A program made the position numbers and the translations under genes. Shown piece by piece: positions 1 through 11,591 of a stretch of DNA of 64,000 bases. The notes below the pieces were generated by a model. It made no database searches and was not told the DNA's origin. It saw only the letters and a list, made by a program, of their open reading frames with translations. Numbering within the stretch: the first letter of the stretch is position 1; the number at the start of each line of letters is the position of its first letter. The stretch covers positions 124,001-188,000 of the forward strand of contig NW_026251739.1 of the NCBI RefSeq assembly GCF_025024155.1. Reading direction: 5' to 3'. Source of the DNA: Gamsiella multidivaricata. Taxonomy: Eukaryota > Mortierellomycota > Mortierellomycetes > Mortierellales > Mortierellaceae.

Positions 1-1600
1 GAAAGAGGATCAGCGGCGAGGATGGAAGATGCTGGAAGAGAGAGAGTAAATAAAAGGACTCATCATGTTAGGCAATAACACAATATAATCAATTTAATGC
101 AGGTTTTGACTACGGTGGACTCAGGGCGACAACACAGACGCTTTGTCTGGATGTCAGTGGCCATCAAAGCAGCCTTGACAAACATGGCAAAGGCCCAATG
201 CACAAGAGGAATGAAAACCCGATTGACCGCATAGCAGTAAAATGAATGACATCCTCGTCTTCCTTAGATAACCACCCCCAACCACTCCTGGTACTATTCT
301 CCTTTGTGGAAAGGCACCGGTACCCCGTCTGGGCCATCGTGAGCTCTACACCTCATGTACTTTGAGGAAGTAGTATAGCAACCAGCTTGCAGACAAGCTT
401 GGCAATGTACGTCTATCTGGAATAAAACAAAGGCTGTACCCGTATTTGCCATCCAGGGCGCCAAGGACCCGTTTCTGCTCCAACAGCTACAGTTCCAGCC
501 TGACTGACTTCTGTTGCCAATCTTCCATGCGAATACTTTCTCAAGAACATCTCCCTCCCATATCCATCCCCACATCACTGGTTGCCTTTCTCTTCTTTTT
601 TCTTTTTGCACATGAAGCATCAAAAAGTCCACAAGATAAAATAAACATCAAAAGGTGTTGTTTGCATCCCAAGATGCCACGTCGGGTGCAACAGCCTCCA
701 AATCCTCCACGAGCAAGCAACAAAGTATTGAAAAAGATAGATGGAGATCATAAGGAAACGACGACATCTTCTATTCCGGCGCCGTTTTTTTTTGTCTTCA
801 ACTGTTTAACTCTGAACGCAGTTGTGGTTTATCAAAGCACATCCACCACCGGACCTGAAGAGCGACAATAGGAACGCCAGCAGTAAGGATGAAAGTGCGC
901 TACTTGGCGCATATCAAATTGAAATAAAGAATATGTTACCTACCTGACCTTCGGACAGTGCGATGAGCCGGTGGCTGCGCTGGCTTTTGATGATGACTGT
1001 TGAAGCGTCTGAAGAAAAGAGGACAACGAAAAAACCTCCTTTGACCAATCTAGGGGGGGTTGTTTGTTCAGCAGACGGATGGGTGAGTACAGGCATCACA
1101 GCAGCATTGACAACAACACGTAAAGGATGCATGGTGAAGCAATAAATTCGGGACCGGGCTGGCATCCCCTCCATTATCATGCTCTGCCCCTCCGCACTCT
1201 GGAGTCCATTTCCTTGCCCGTGCTATGGACTTTGCACATGCATCACCTTGGATGACGATAAACAAGAGGATTAAAGGAAGACGATGGGTAGGTGTCCCTC
1301 TGGGTAGCCTATGATGTATACCTACGGTTTGGTCTATTGCTCTTGGCCGATGTTTTCCGGTTTGCGAGCAGCAGAGGCGTGTGTGCGATGCGTCTTCTGG
1401 GTCTGTCTCGACCGTCGGCGTGTAGCGCTGTGGGATGGATATGAAGAAGGAAAAAAGAAAATAAAAGACCGATCTATATAGCTACTCAATAGGTGGATCA
1501 ATTCAATGGCGAGGGGAGTCAAACTAAAACTTGGGGCGAATCAAATTTGGGGAAACGGAAGAGGGAAGAGAGAGAGGAAGGAAAAGAGTGCAGGGAACGG
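1..1600. other. Spacer with no supported gene
   Basis: Only short overlapping open frames occur on both strands and none shows a recognisable domain. On the minus strand, two short stretches (roughly 963-1016 and 818-872) could be spliced through a plausible GT-AG intron into a short C-terminal peptide ending in a TAA. The evidence is too thin to call an exon. Several A/T homopolymers are present. Confidence 0.5.
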
Positions 1601-2340
1601 TCGCGAGCGAGCGCACTCCTCCTCCTTTTATACGAAACTACGCCACTCCGGCCCTCCTCCCTGCCGCCCCCTCCCCTCCCCACAGCCTTCCCCCGGGGGC
1701 ACGTCCAGCGCCGAGGCCCCGCTGTGGACTCGACTGCGGGGCTCGGCTCGCACAGCGCTCCCCAGCAACCAGCACTCCTGCCCCTCACCCGCACCATGAT
1801 CCTCCCCCTCCACCCCCGCAGGAGAGTCCTCCACCGAGAACCGCAACCGTTGCCATCCCAGCCCCCCTTGCCTGGCTCCTAACAGGCCCACGCTCCTCCT
1901 CCAGAGCACCTCCCCGCTTCACCAGTACCCTTCCCCCACTCGCGATGGACTCGTATGGTCACCTACACACCCTCAATCCATATCCCTACCGCTGTCAGGC
2001 ATGAACTTCTTCTTGGCGCTACAATCGGCCGCTAACATCTGTCCCCATCCTCGCACTGTCCACTTTGAACCCCACCGCTCACTCTGCCCAACCTTCACTC
2101 CAACCTCCCATTCTCCTTGCTATCCAGAACTCTCTCGCCGTCCCTGCTCGCAAGCTCAATGAAGCATCAAGAACCGCTCGCTCGATCGTCCCTGGTCTAC
2201 ATCGTATCCAAAGCACTTCCGAGACTTCTTTTGCTCCTTCCCGCATACTGCGAACTGATACGACATGACGTTGCTTTCACGGATGCTGTAGCGCAAGCAA
2301 AGGAAGCAACCCTATACACTCATTCATACTCCTACAGATG
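1601..2340 (+). promoter_or_regulatory. TATA-like site plus pyrimidine-rich leader without a clear ORF
   Basis: A TTTTATA motif near 1626 is followed by about 300 bases that are strongly C/T-rich on the plus strand. The TATA-containing upstream regions of the chitin deacetylase gene (9421) and the unknown gene at 40579 are also C/T-rich. Open frames run through all three plus frames (1493-2004) and look like compositional artefacts, and no coding exon was recognised downstream before 5.2 kb. It could be the promoter and leader of an unrecognised or non-coding transcript. That is inference from composition only. Confidence 0.3.
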
Positions 2341-4760
2341 ATTCTCGAAAGCCCTCTAACCCTCCTTCCCCATTCTTCAGTAGGGTCACAAGGACAGACA
2401 AAGGCAGGCAAACAACACATACCCATACACACACGCATACACAGATACAGTCGTAGCTAGTCCTTATTAGAGTGGAGATAACGTTGTGCTGAAAACGTTG
2501 CCACTTTTTTTGATTTTTTTTCTCCGTGCATATTTTCAGTGAAAAGGAACATACGACGAAGCGCAGCCCCAGAGGGAACGACCGCAGCATGGAGGCAACA
2601 ACGTAGCAAATGACGCTTTTTGGTCGATAAACAACGACCATAAGGTCCTATGCCAAGACCTCCCCTCCCCCTCCGCAAATCTAGGGTTCATCAGCGTACT
2701 ACTGCAGATTGTTCCAAAGGACGAGGTTCTCTTTTATTATACTCGGTGTTGCTGGCATCACGGCTTCTAGATTGCAGCGAGATCCCTCCCTTCCCTTGCC
2801 TTTTTTGCACTTTACTTGCCACATAAAGTTTGCGACAAGCATTAGGGAACGATGGCATGGACGGACATGAAGACCCGGCCAGTAAACAGGACACGAAGGC
2901 GAAATCCGAGGATCGAGGATCGAGGGTCGAGGGCCAAGGGTCAAGGGTCGAGAGGAGGGTTGGACAGCCAAGATCGTTGTCGGCTGTTTCGTTCTCCCTT
3001 CCTTCCCCCTTTCCAAACCGCGGATTACCCCGACTCTCTCCTTCCCTTCATTCATCATCAAGCACAACTCTCTGCTACGCCCATTCTTTCTCCTATCGCG
3101 GCTATGCTCGTACTAAATCCGGTCCGTCGACAGCCTGCTTGTCCGCATCGGTCCGTTTCTGCTGTCTGGTCCTCGTCCTCGTCGGCAGGACCTCCTCCAA
3201 TGTCGATCGACATGCGATACAAATATAGCGGCAGTGAGCCTCGCATCGGTTTCCACACCCGCATGTGAACTCGCATCTGCATCCTCCAACGGTTCCACGG
3301 CACTGAAAGGAGGATCGTTCTGTCTCTACGATTACATCTTCCTCGGCGCATTTTTTATTCAACAAAACGAACAAAAAAAAAAAGGACGATTTGCAAAAGA
3401 AAGAATGAAAGAAAGGAAGAAAAAAGAGTGATTGGACCATCAGCAAAGGATATGCTTGGTCTTACTTGGGGTCATAGCTTGATGGTATTGGGTGATGGAT
3501 GAAGTGAGGCTATTGCTTTTTGTAGGCCTCTGCTTCTTCCTCCAGACCCTGGTACATATCCGGCGAATGGCGACGTTCTAGGCACCCTTTGGAAAATAAA
3601 TATGTATATACATATATAACAAAGTAGTACCACGAAGACCACCCTTCTCCATCGTGTGCTGTGGCAGACATTCACATCGCCACGCGTGCGTTTTGTGCGT
3701 GAGAGAGTGAGCGAGAGAGAGAGAGAAGTGAGCAGGTATGCGGTATCATGAACTGTGCAGTGTATCGAATAAAGAGAGATAGTAAAAAAAAGCGCGGCTC
3801 AGAGGTTCAGAGAGCGAAGCACACCTTACGCGTCTTCTTCAGTCCACTGCTACTGCGTTAAGCGCCTGGGTAGCTAAAGAGTCCGTTACTGTGTCCCTTC
3901 CCAGGAGCTTCTCTTCAACTTCTCCATGTACAGGACAGCATCGTTGGCCTCTTTAGAAAAAGAAACGAAAAGACCTGATTGATCATCGAACAACTTTTTT
4001 TTTCTTCCGTTGCTGCTTCTATATTTGGCGGTTTTTCCTGGTACCCGGTTACAGAACTAAAGGGGCATCCACAGTCAAGGCCCTTGCGCATCCTGCGATC
4101 CCTTAGGCCGCTAGGCGATGATGCTCAATAAGAGGTCCGCTCTCGCTATCGTTCATTTATCCTGCGCTTTTTTTCTTTTTTCAACAATAGTAGAAGATCC
4201 GCGTTCTATTTTACGCCTCGTTCAAAACACTAGAGCAGAGCCCGAAGAGGCTCCACAGATTAGCCAGGTACTCCCCCCCCCCCCCCCCCCCCCCCATCGC
4301 CATCTCTGATGCTCTGGTCATATCCATGAGCGCGAACTACCCTCGCCTTGTCCTCGGTGGTCTCCAATTACGACGATTCTTTCGCACTCCATCTATTTCT
4401 TTTGGTTTCCAACCGTGTTATCAATATTAAAGAAAGCGGTGTGAGTAAAAAAAACGTTGGTTGAACCAAAAAAAAAAAAAAACTGGTTTCTAAACAATGA
4501 GCTGACCTTTTTAGTTTTTCCCAAATGCTCTTCGCAAAAAGCTCTGGGACACAATTTAAGATAAAAGCTCTACCCACGTTTTTTTTTTAACAGGGGCGAA
4601 AAAAACCCCACCCTTCCTCCCTATTCCGGCAGTTACACAACTGCCGAGTGGGAATACCACCGTGGAGTCATCCTTTTTCATCTGTGCTCATGATATAAAT
4701 ATACCAGCAGTGGTCATTCATAATCGTACGCGCAAAAAAGGAAAACGCATCAAAGAAATG

Positions 4761-4793
<33 letters not shown>

Positions 4794-5265
4794 TAGATCG
4801 TTATGGCTCCTGGCTGGACAATACGTGACGCGAGATCATATCAGCATATCCAACGTCTTTCCCACTTCCTCCTCTCCTCTCTTGAAATGACATATATAAC
4901 ATTGTGTCTTTGCGTAAGCTATTTAGTCATCCGTCAACAATCCGTCCATCGCTTGCGTGCATGGTCCGTCATACGGATGGGATGTTTCTTCAAAGAGGGT
5001 TCTTCCCCTGTTGTTTTTTGCGACCCGATTCAAAGAAAAAGGATCTGTACGTGCTGTACGTGAGAACCTGAACTTTGAACGCGTTTTTTCGGGCTATTTC
5101 CCCCCTACGTCATAGAATCAATTATTCTTTTTTTTTCTTCTCTTTCAATACGTTTATTAGTACGAGAATAGATGGGTACAATGCAAATGAATGGTTTTTT
5201 TTATTAGGTGAAAAGAAATGATGCCGAACGCGTCCTTCCTCAAAGACAAATTTTTTTTTTCACAA
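2341..5265. other. Spacer with simple repeats, no supported gene
   Basis: No credible gene was found. Visible structure includes a short 7-bp-period minisatellite at about 2908-2955 (variants of GAGGATC, GAGGGTC and AGGGTCA), GA tracts near 3711 and 4770-4794, and an uninterrupted C tract of more than 20 bases at about 4269-4293. On the minus strand, 3886-3950 follows an AAAG acceptor-like site and reads 20 codons in credible codon use before a TAA. It could be a terminal exon, but no upstream partner was found. The 3' UTR of RCL1 must overlap the right end. Confidence 0.45.
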
Positions 5266-7167
5266 TTAAGTCGTCTTCTTGTTGGTGTTGACATAACCGA
5301 TACCGACGCAAGTCATTACCAGCGTGTCGGGTGCTGCGCCCAAAACTGTCTTGTCCTTATCCGTCTCCTGTGTGATCTTGAACGTTGAGCCGAAGAAGTC
5401 CTGCAAGTCGCGCATATATTGGATTCTGTAGGAGGGGAAAGAACGAATTTATGTAAACGTTCGTCAGTATCCGTAAAATAAAAATAAAAAGGAACAAATA
5501 ACCACTTAGACCATGTATCACCCGGACGAAACAAAAAAAAAGACCGCCAACTTACGTGAATGGGGTCAAATCGCCCACACGCACTTTGCTGACATCGTTT
5601 GGGCCCAATACCATCATCAACAGCACCAATGTCTGTGAGATCGAATCCACACATCCTCCCTTCCGGATCTCTGACAACAACATGCGTGCCGCTTGCAATC
5701 CAATATCCTCGGGTGTCTGACCCGGTCCTCCCGCAAGCTCTGCAGAGTAGAACGCCGATGTCGTCGTCTTTGCCAACAATGAGATGGCGAACCCTGGTGA
5801 GAGACCGGACTTGTCGCCCTGATAATGTACTGCTGCGATGTTGATGTCGTTCACATAGTCGAGCACGCCTCTTGCGGAATCGACCATACGGTTCGAAAAC
5901 TGAGGCGCCACGCGCGTGCAGTAAGCGACGCCACGGATTCGCTTGATACGTCCTTCATCTGTGAACTGAACGGGCTTCAAGCTGCGGACGATCGGGCACC
6001 GGAATATGACCTTGCCTCCTCCGTTTGGTGGCGCTCCACGACTAGGGATCTAGTATGGTATTGAGCAATAAATATAGCACCATGGATCAGGCACTCGATA
6101 CTTGTTATAGTTTTCTGATTTCCTGGTATCGACCCAACGGAAAGAACAATTGCCCGAAAAAAAAAAAAAAACGACCCCATTCCACTTACATCGAGTTCTA
6201 GTCCTTCCTCAATACCAAACTTCTTCAATTGTGGGAGCAAAACTGTACGTATGGTATCAACCTATAAGAACATCAATCAGAAAACCAAGTTAGCGCTTTG
6301 AAAGGGTATCCAATATCCTCAAACAACCTGCTACTCCATTTGCTAGCCCATAATCCGCCTTCCTTGGTGTCAGTATCGAGTCCACCATTCTGACCATCGC
6401 TCAATCCATGGCTTCCTCAGCGCACCAAGAAATCCTGCTCATCCTTGATTTTTTTCTTTTTATTTTTCTGGTCCAAGCACTTACGGAAATGTCGACATTG
6501 TCGTTTGTGATTCCGTTCAAGGTAACATTCATGGGCGCCTTGGAGAAGGGTCCAAGAGCAATAAGGGGCTCCAGGAAATATCCAACGGCTCTGGACGTTC
6601 CACAGTCATGGTACACTTTTCCTCCAACGATCACTCCTGGCTTATAGACGATCGAAGTACCTATGAGAGAGATCAGTTTGCAAAACGATGACGATCAGCC
6701 TGGGTTCACTTTCACATCGATCCAACCAATTGAACCCTCCGTGGTTGTCTCGGTCCTGGGTAGTGCATAACATGAACTTCTAGCGATATTCATGATGGTG
6801 ATATATTCCCAGGCGTTTGGATGTACCTGTATAGCTGATCTCGATCGTAGCTCCGTTGGTGACCTTCTCCAGCAATCTCAGAAAACTAGCCTCGAAATCT
6901 AAAAGATATCCAGTGCGAATAAGTAAGTACAATAATTCTGTAGCCAATTTGCTGTGTGCTTCCTACGCTCCTGGGTAGTGCATGAATTGGTCAATGGCAG
7001 AACACAGGTGTTATGGGACGAAACAACGGCTGAGACTTGCCTCTAAGACCAGGGTTGGCATCGTTTGACCTAATCTTTTCAATCTTCAGAATCTTTCCCG
7101 AGAGCGTCGCAAGGACCAGCCTTTGACGAAAGTAGTTGTGGCCCTCAAACTTGACTATTTTTGACAT
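5266..7167 (-). CDS. RCL1, RNA 3'-terminal phosphate cyclase-like protein
   Basis: Nucleolar protein of the small-subunit processome, needed for early 18S pre-rRNA cleavage. It belongs to the RNA 3'-phosphate cyclase family but to the branch without cyclase chemistry. Six exons on the minus strand (7041-7167, 6827-6898, 6485-6660, 6190-6261, 5556-6049, 5266-5425) sum to 1101 nt, giving 366 residues, essentially the length of yeast Rcl1. Diagnostic stretches include the N-terminal FEGHNYFRQRLVLATLSGK, the central YHDCGTSRAVGYFLEPL, and GGCVDSISQTLVLLMMVLGP followed by DVSKVR near the C-terminus. Intron 1 (6899-7040) begins GCAAGT rather than GT; with it the frame is exactly restored. The other introns are ordinary GT-AG. 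The start ATG opens the conserved N-terminus. The family assignment is firm, and catalytic inactivity is family knowledge. Confidence 0.95.
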
Positions 7168-9420
7168 CTTGAGGCGTGGTATGTATACGTGGATGAAGGG
7201 AATAGGAGGGGAGGAAGCAGCGAAGGGGGGGAGGCCTATGGTGCAAGCAAAGACTGAAGGGCACTTTTTTTTTGTGCAAGCCACAGCTCTTTGTTTATGA
7301 ATTGATCTACGCTTTAAAGTGCTTCGCCGGGGAGGGGGAGAGGGAGAATGGATTCGATAAGCATAAATGCATGAAATTATGTAGTCCTGCCCAATTGCCC
7401 CCAGAGACACGCTTTGGGCTTTGCCAGCGACCTTGCTTTCGACAAAGTGGCTATGACAGGGGTGATATCCAGTCAGGTCCTTCTTCCCGACATGCATCTT
7501 CGGCGCATTGTGGCTAGACATCGAGTTGGACTACTTGCTCAGCCCTTCAACCCGAAGATGTTTATACATTTGTGTCCGGGCTGTGCTAGGATTTTTTCGA
7601 TTGACATTCAGTCGATTCAGTTGGCAAAAAGGGAGCTTCTCATTAAACTAAAAAAAAATAGAGGTATTCAATTGACCATGCTTTCTGCCTTTTCGCGTTC
7701 TGTTGGCGTAAACATTGGTTGCCTCGATTTATTGAGTTCTGTGGTACATTGAGTGAACTGAACGAAAGGAATACATCTGCGTCTTTACGTTGGTTGTCCT
7801 TCAAGGGAGTGATTATACCCTCCTTGAATACATAGATGGTCATATTCATGCCATGATATTTATATATAAAAACCCCTCCACAGCCCACAGCTGCCCAACC
7901 ATGCACCTGGGGACTTCCATGGTCCACCCTACACTCAAGTCCCTGACCATTTTTCGAATACCAGGGAACTGATAAGAAAAAAATTTAAGAGCTGAAGGGT
8001 CCTGTAGTAGCCTAAAGCAGCGTGGCCCCTGACCTGTTTCGTATTTCTGTAACTGGACCGGGGAGAGGAGAGAACCTCAAACAATCCCTCTCGTTCTGGA
8101 CTACCCTATTCGTCGCATAGCCCTAGAGGCTCCGCTGTCAACTTATCGTAGTCGTCATGACCGAGACCTAACCCAGATGACCTGTTTGTTGCGCCGGCTG
8201 TGGGCGGAGCATGGCAGGGCTTGTTCGATTTGCATGTTAACATACGTCTAAAAATACTCTGTACTATACAAATGCATGAATTCATGGACATGAACGTTAC
8301 TGATAAAATTAAATAGGAGGCTGGCAATCTATAGCTTATAACAAACGTATCTACATATCTGCGTAGAAAGACAAGACGGCAATGGCCATTGGGTTCTGTC
8401 AGTTGGAATGTGGTATCGCCGACGAGCGGTGAATTTTTGGCATTGGCTATGGTAGCAAAAGCGTATGATGTTGTGCTCCCAAACACAAAGACGGGAATCG
8501 TTCCACCAAAATGAACGGCTCCCTCCCCCCTCGCTCTCGCCCTCCACCCTCCCTCCACACCATGCCGAGCTTCCCATGGTTCAGCTGTGCGGTTTATGCT
8601 CAGCTCGAAACCGTTTCAAGACGTTTCGCACATGTGCGAACTGTTTGTGGGAAATGGGGTGTATGGGGCCCTTTGTAAGGAGTGCTTCAGCCACTTTTTA
8701 ACGAGCAAAATTATAGACGGCAAACCCAGCTTCAATATGCCCATAATAGTGTTTACCCGGTGAGAGAGGAGGAAGGAAGGAGGAGGGAGGGGGAATGGGC
8801 GGTATTTTTTTTTTTTTTTTTACCTTTCTTTGCGGCTGTCTGTTGTTTAATGCACCCTGTTTAGATTAATTACAGAGCACGTACAGTACATGGACAGCAG
8901 TGTATGCACGACAGACATGCCCACTCAGAACACCCTTTGCTGCTGGACTCGCATCCTCGCAAGGCGATGTGGGCGGAGAGAGATGGCAGGACTGGAGAGG
9001 ATGTTTATATTTAGCAGTGCCTCTGTGCTCAGCAACTCCTAGGATCCATCGTTTTGCTCGGTTTGGTGAGGACGAGGTGTGTTGGATAAGTAGAGAGCAA
9101 TTTGGCGACGAAGGGAGATTAGCGAGTGTGCGTGCAACCTTGAATTTAGGTTAGATGTGTTGGTATCCTATTTTATTACATTTCTCGCACCAGAACGGTC
9201 CAATCCCGAGGAAAGACGAAAAGGTGCATCCTGGGTGCTCTCTATACTCCCCTGGTAAAATAGAATGTCGGGAAAAAAAGAAGCGTGAAAGCAGAGTAGA
9301 AGGCCGCCGTTGCCACTATTCTAAGAAAGAGAGCCCTGTAATAATAATGCAGCAGAGGAGTACCGCTTTCTCCTCCACCTCATCTGTCCTCCACTTGCCC
9401 CCCTCCTTCCTGGCACCGCT
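7168..9420. other. Spacer between RCL1 and chitin deacetylase
   Basis: This 2.2-kb stretch contains the divergent promoters of RCL1 and the chitin deacetylase. The only notable frame is on the minus strand at 8106-8558 (150 codons from a Met), whose last 40 codons have plausible coding composition. No domain is recognisable and the frame overlaps simple purine-rich sequence, so it is not called as a gene. A poly-T tract lies at about 8805-8821. Confidence 0.45.
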
Positions 9421-9429
9421 TTATAAATA
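9421..9429 (+). promoter_or_regulatory. TATA box of the chitin deacetylase gene
   Basis: TTATAAATA lies about 250 bases upstream of the ATG at 9676 and is followed by a C/T-rich leader. Position and composition fit a core promoter with a moderately long 5' UTR. Confidence 0.5.
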
Positions 9430-9675
9430 CCCGGCAAACGGCTCTTCCTCCTTCTTATTCCCCTCCCTTCTTCGTCTTTCCTTTCTGTCACCATCTCTCT
9501 CTCTTCAGCCGTCTCCCTTCCGTGAAAACCACCCTCTTCACACCTCCACCCCTTCCCCCTCTCCTTTCACGGACACAACCCTCGACACCCTATCGACACC
9601 GCTTGAAGAGCATCCACTGCTTCTTGCCCCTTCCTCTCTTTTAACGAAAACAACAACCGCAACCAACTCTTCACC

Positions 9676-11025
9676 ATGGTCAAGGTCACCCTCTCCCTTT
9701 CAGTCCTCCTCTTGGCTGTCGTCGCCGTCAGGGGTCAGTCCACCATTGTCATCGCCGATTACCCCAAAATCAACGAGGTCCCAGACGTCAATTCCGCTCA
9801 GGTCCAGGCCTGGTTGAAGGAGATTGACCTCACTGGCTCCCCCGCCATCCCCAAGCTGACTGCTCCCAAGGGCTCCCCCCCAGACTGCGCCAACCGCACC
9901 CTCACTGCGTAAGTTCTGCTTACCCTTCGTCTCTTTTTTCTTGCTAGACCCATGGAGTATTTGCGAAAATGACAAAGCGTTTGTTTGAAACACCACATAT
10001 TTCTCTCTCTCTCTCGTTCAATAATTGGACCTCCACCCCTTTGTATTTAAAAATGAATTTGCGACCTTCCCCCTTACCTAACAGCAACGTGTATCTTTTA
10101 TTATTTCTTCTCCCGAATTTATTTATAAAGTTGCACCTGGACTTGCGATAACTGTGCGTCTGACGATATCACCGCTTGCGCTGCCGCCAAAACTTGGGGC
10201 CTCACCTTCGATGATGGTCCCTCGACCGAGACCCCCAGACTGTTGGACATGCTCAAGACCCAGAACTTGAAGGCTTCGTTCTTCCTCATCGGCTCCAACG
10301 TCATCCAGTACCCCGCCACTGCCAAGCGTGAACTGGATGAGGGTCACCACTTGGCCTCCCACACCTGGTCTCACACTGCCCTGACCACCCTCTCGAACGA
10401 GCAGATCGTCGCTGAGATGAAGTGGACTGAGAAGGCCGTCATGGCCGCCACTGGTCTGAGACTCAAGTACATGCGTCCCCCATATGGTGATATCAACGAC
10501 CGTGTCCGTTTCGTCCTCAAGAAGCTCGGTTATATCCCCGTTGACTGGACTGGTGATCAGTTCGACACCAACGACTGGAGAATCGGAAGCCCCTTCAACG
10601 GAAAGACCTTCACCCAGGCCGATGCCGTCTCTACCTTCGGTAAGAGCCTCGACACCTACCTCGCTGGCGATACCTCCAAGGGTTTCTACTGCTTGGAGCA
10701 CGATGTCTCCAAGACCGTCGTCGACGCTGCCTTGGTCTTGGTTCCCCTCGGTGTCCAGAAGAAGATCTCCTTCGCTTCCGTCGCCGGCTGCGAGAACGAT
10801 GCTACCCCCTACCAGGCTGGAGGCACTGCCCCCATGCCCACCAGCTCCGTTTCCAGTTCCGCACCTGCAGGTACCAAGCCCACCGGTACCTCCTCCGCTG
10901 GCGGCGCCAGCGGAACCAACGGACCTACCGTCGTTGGTAACAAGAACTCTGCTGCCTCCAAGATCACTTCCATGGGCTTGGTCTCGGCTGTTATTGCCGT
11001 CGCTGCCGGTGCCTTGTATGCATAA
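9676..11025 (+). CDS. GPI-anchored chitin/polysaccharide deacetylase (CE4)
   Basis: Secreted, cell-wall-associated enzyme expected to remove N-acetyl groups from chitin to give chitosan, a major wall polymer in Mucoromycota and Mortierellomycota. Two exons (9676-9908, 10131-11025) encode 375 residues; the 222-nt intron ends TTTATAAAG. Residues 1-21 form a signal peptide. The NodB domain (about 95-290) carries motif 1 TFDDGPS (Asp105/Asp106), motif 2 SHTWSH (metal ligands His155 and His159), motif 3 RPPYGD (193-198), a DWTGDQ motif 4 and a LEHD motif 5. A Ser/Thr/Gly-rich tail from about 315 ends in a hydrophobic C-terminus typical of a GPI-attachment signal. All five CE4 motifs are intact, so activity is expected; the exact polymer substrate is inferred. 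Confidence 0.93.
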
Positions 11026-11591
11026 AGTACAATAGCATGAAGAATAATATCATACCAGTCGTATTTAGTGGCATAGAGTAACAATAAAGACCACACCTAA
11101 AAAAAAGAAAAGAAAACTAAGCAAACTAGTCGAACTACTTACTCGGACTCTTAAAAAAAAAAACGCCGAAGGCTAGGGACGTCTCACCATCAACATGTTT
11201 GTCATCTTTGTTCGGATCGCTTCTGAACAATATACTTCCATTGTGTTTGCTGCGGTGTTTGTGTGCTGTGTTTGTGGAATGTTTCTTTTGTTATTTTTCT
11301 AGAATTAGAGGGCCAGCCGGCCAGGGCTTTCATTGAAAGGAACCTCCCCAAAGAATGTCTCTTTCAGTGTAAAAAAAAAAAAAAAAAAAAAAAAACTGCC
11401 CTTGAGAATTAAAGTACTTGGTTAATGCTTATGACCCTATGCTTATGCCAACAAATAATTATGACTTTGGGAGATGTAAAATGTAAAAATGTGTGCGTAG
11501 CATGGAGAGAAGAAGGACCTCCAATCTCCCCTCCCCTCCTCCTCCGCCTAACTCCTTGGATACAGCATATCTTCGTGCCGTGTGTCCCTTT
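11026..11591. other. Convergent 3' spacer
   Basis: It holds the 3' UTRs of the chitin deacetylase (+) and the unknown gene (-). An AATAAA-like motif (CAATAAAG) near 11081 could be the poly(A) signal of the deacetylase. A poly-A tract of more than 20 bases lies at about 11371-11394. No gene was seen. Confidence 0.5.

Noticed and set aside
1493..2004. Overlapping plus-strand ORFs of 97-157 codons
   Set aside because: They run through three frames at once in C/T-rich sequence and encode low-complexity Pro/Arg/Ser peptides; typical of leader composition, not of a gene.
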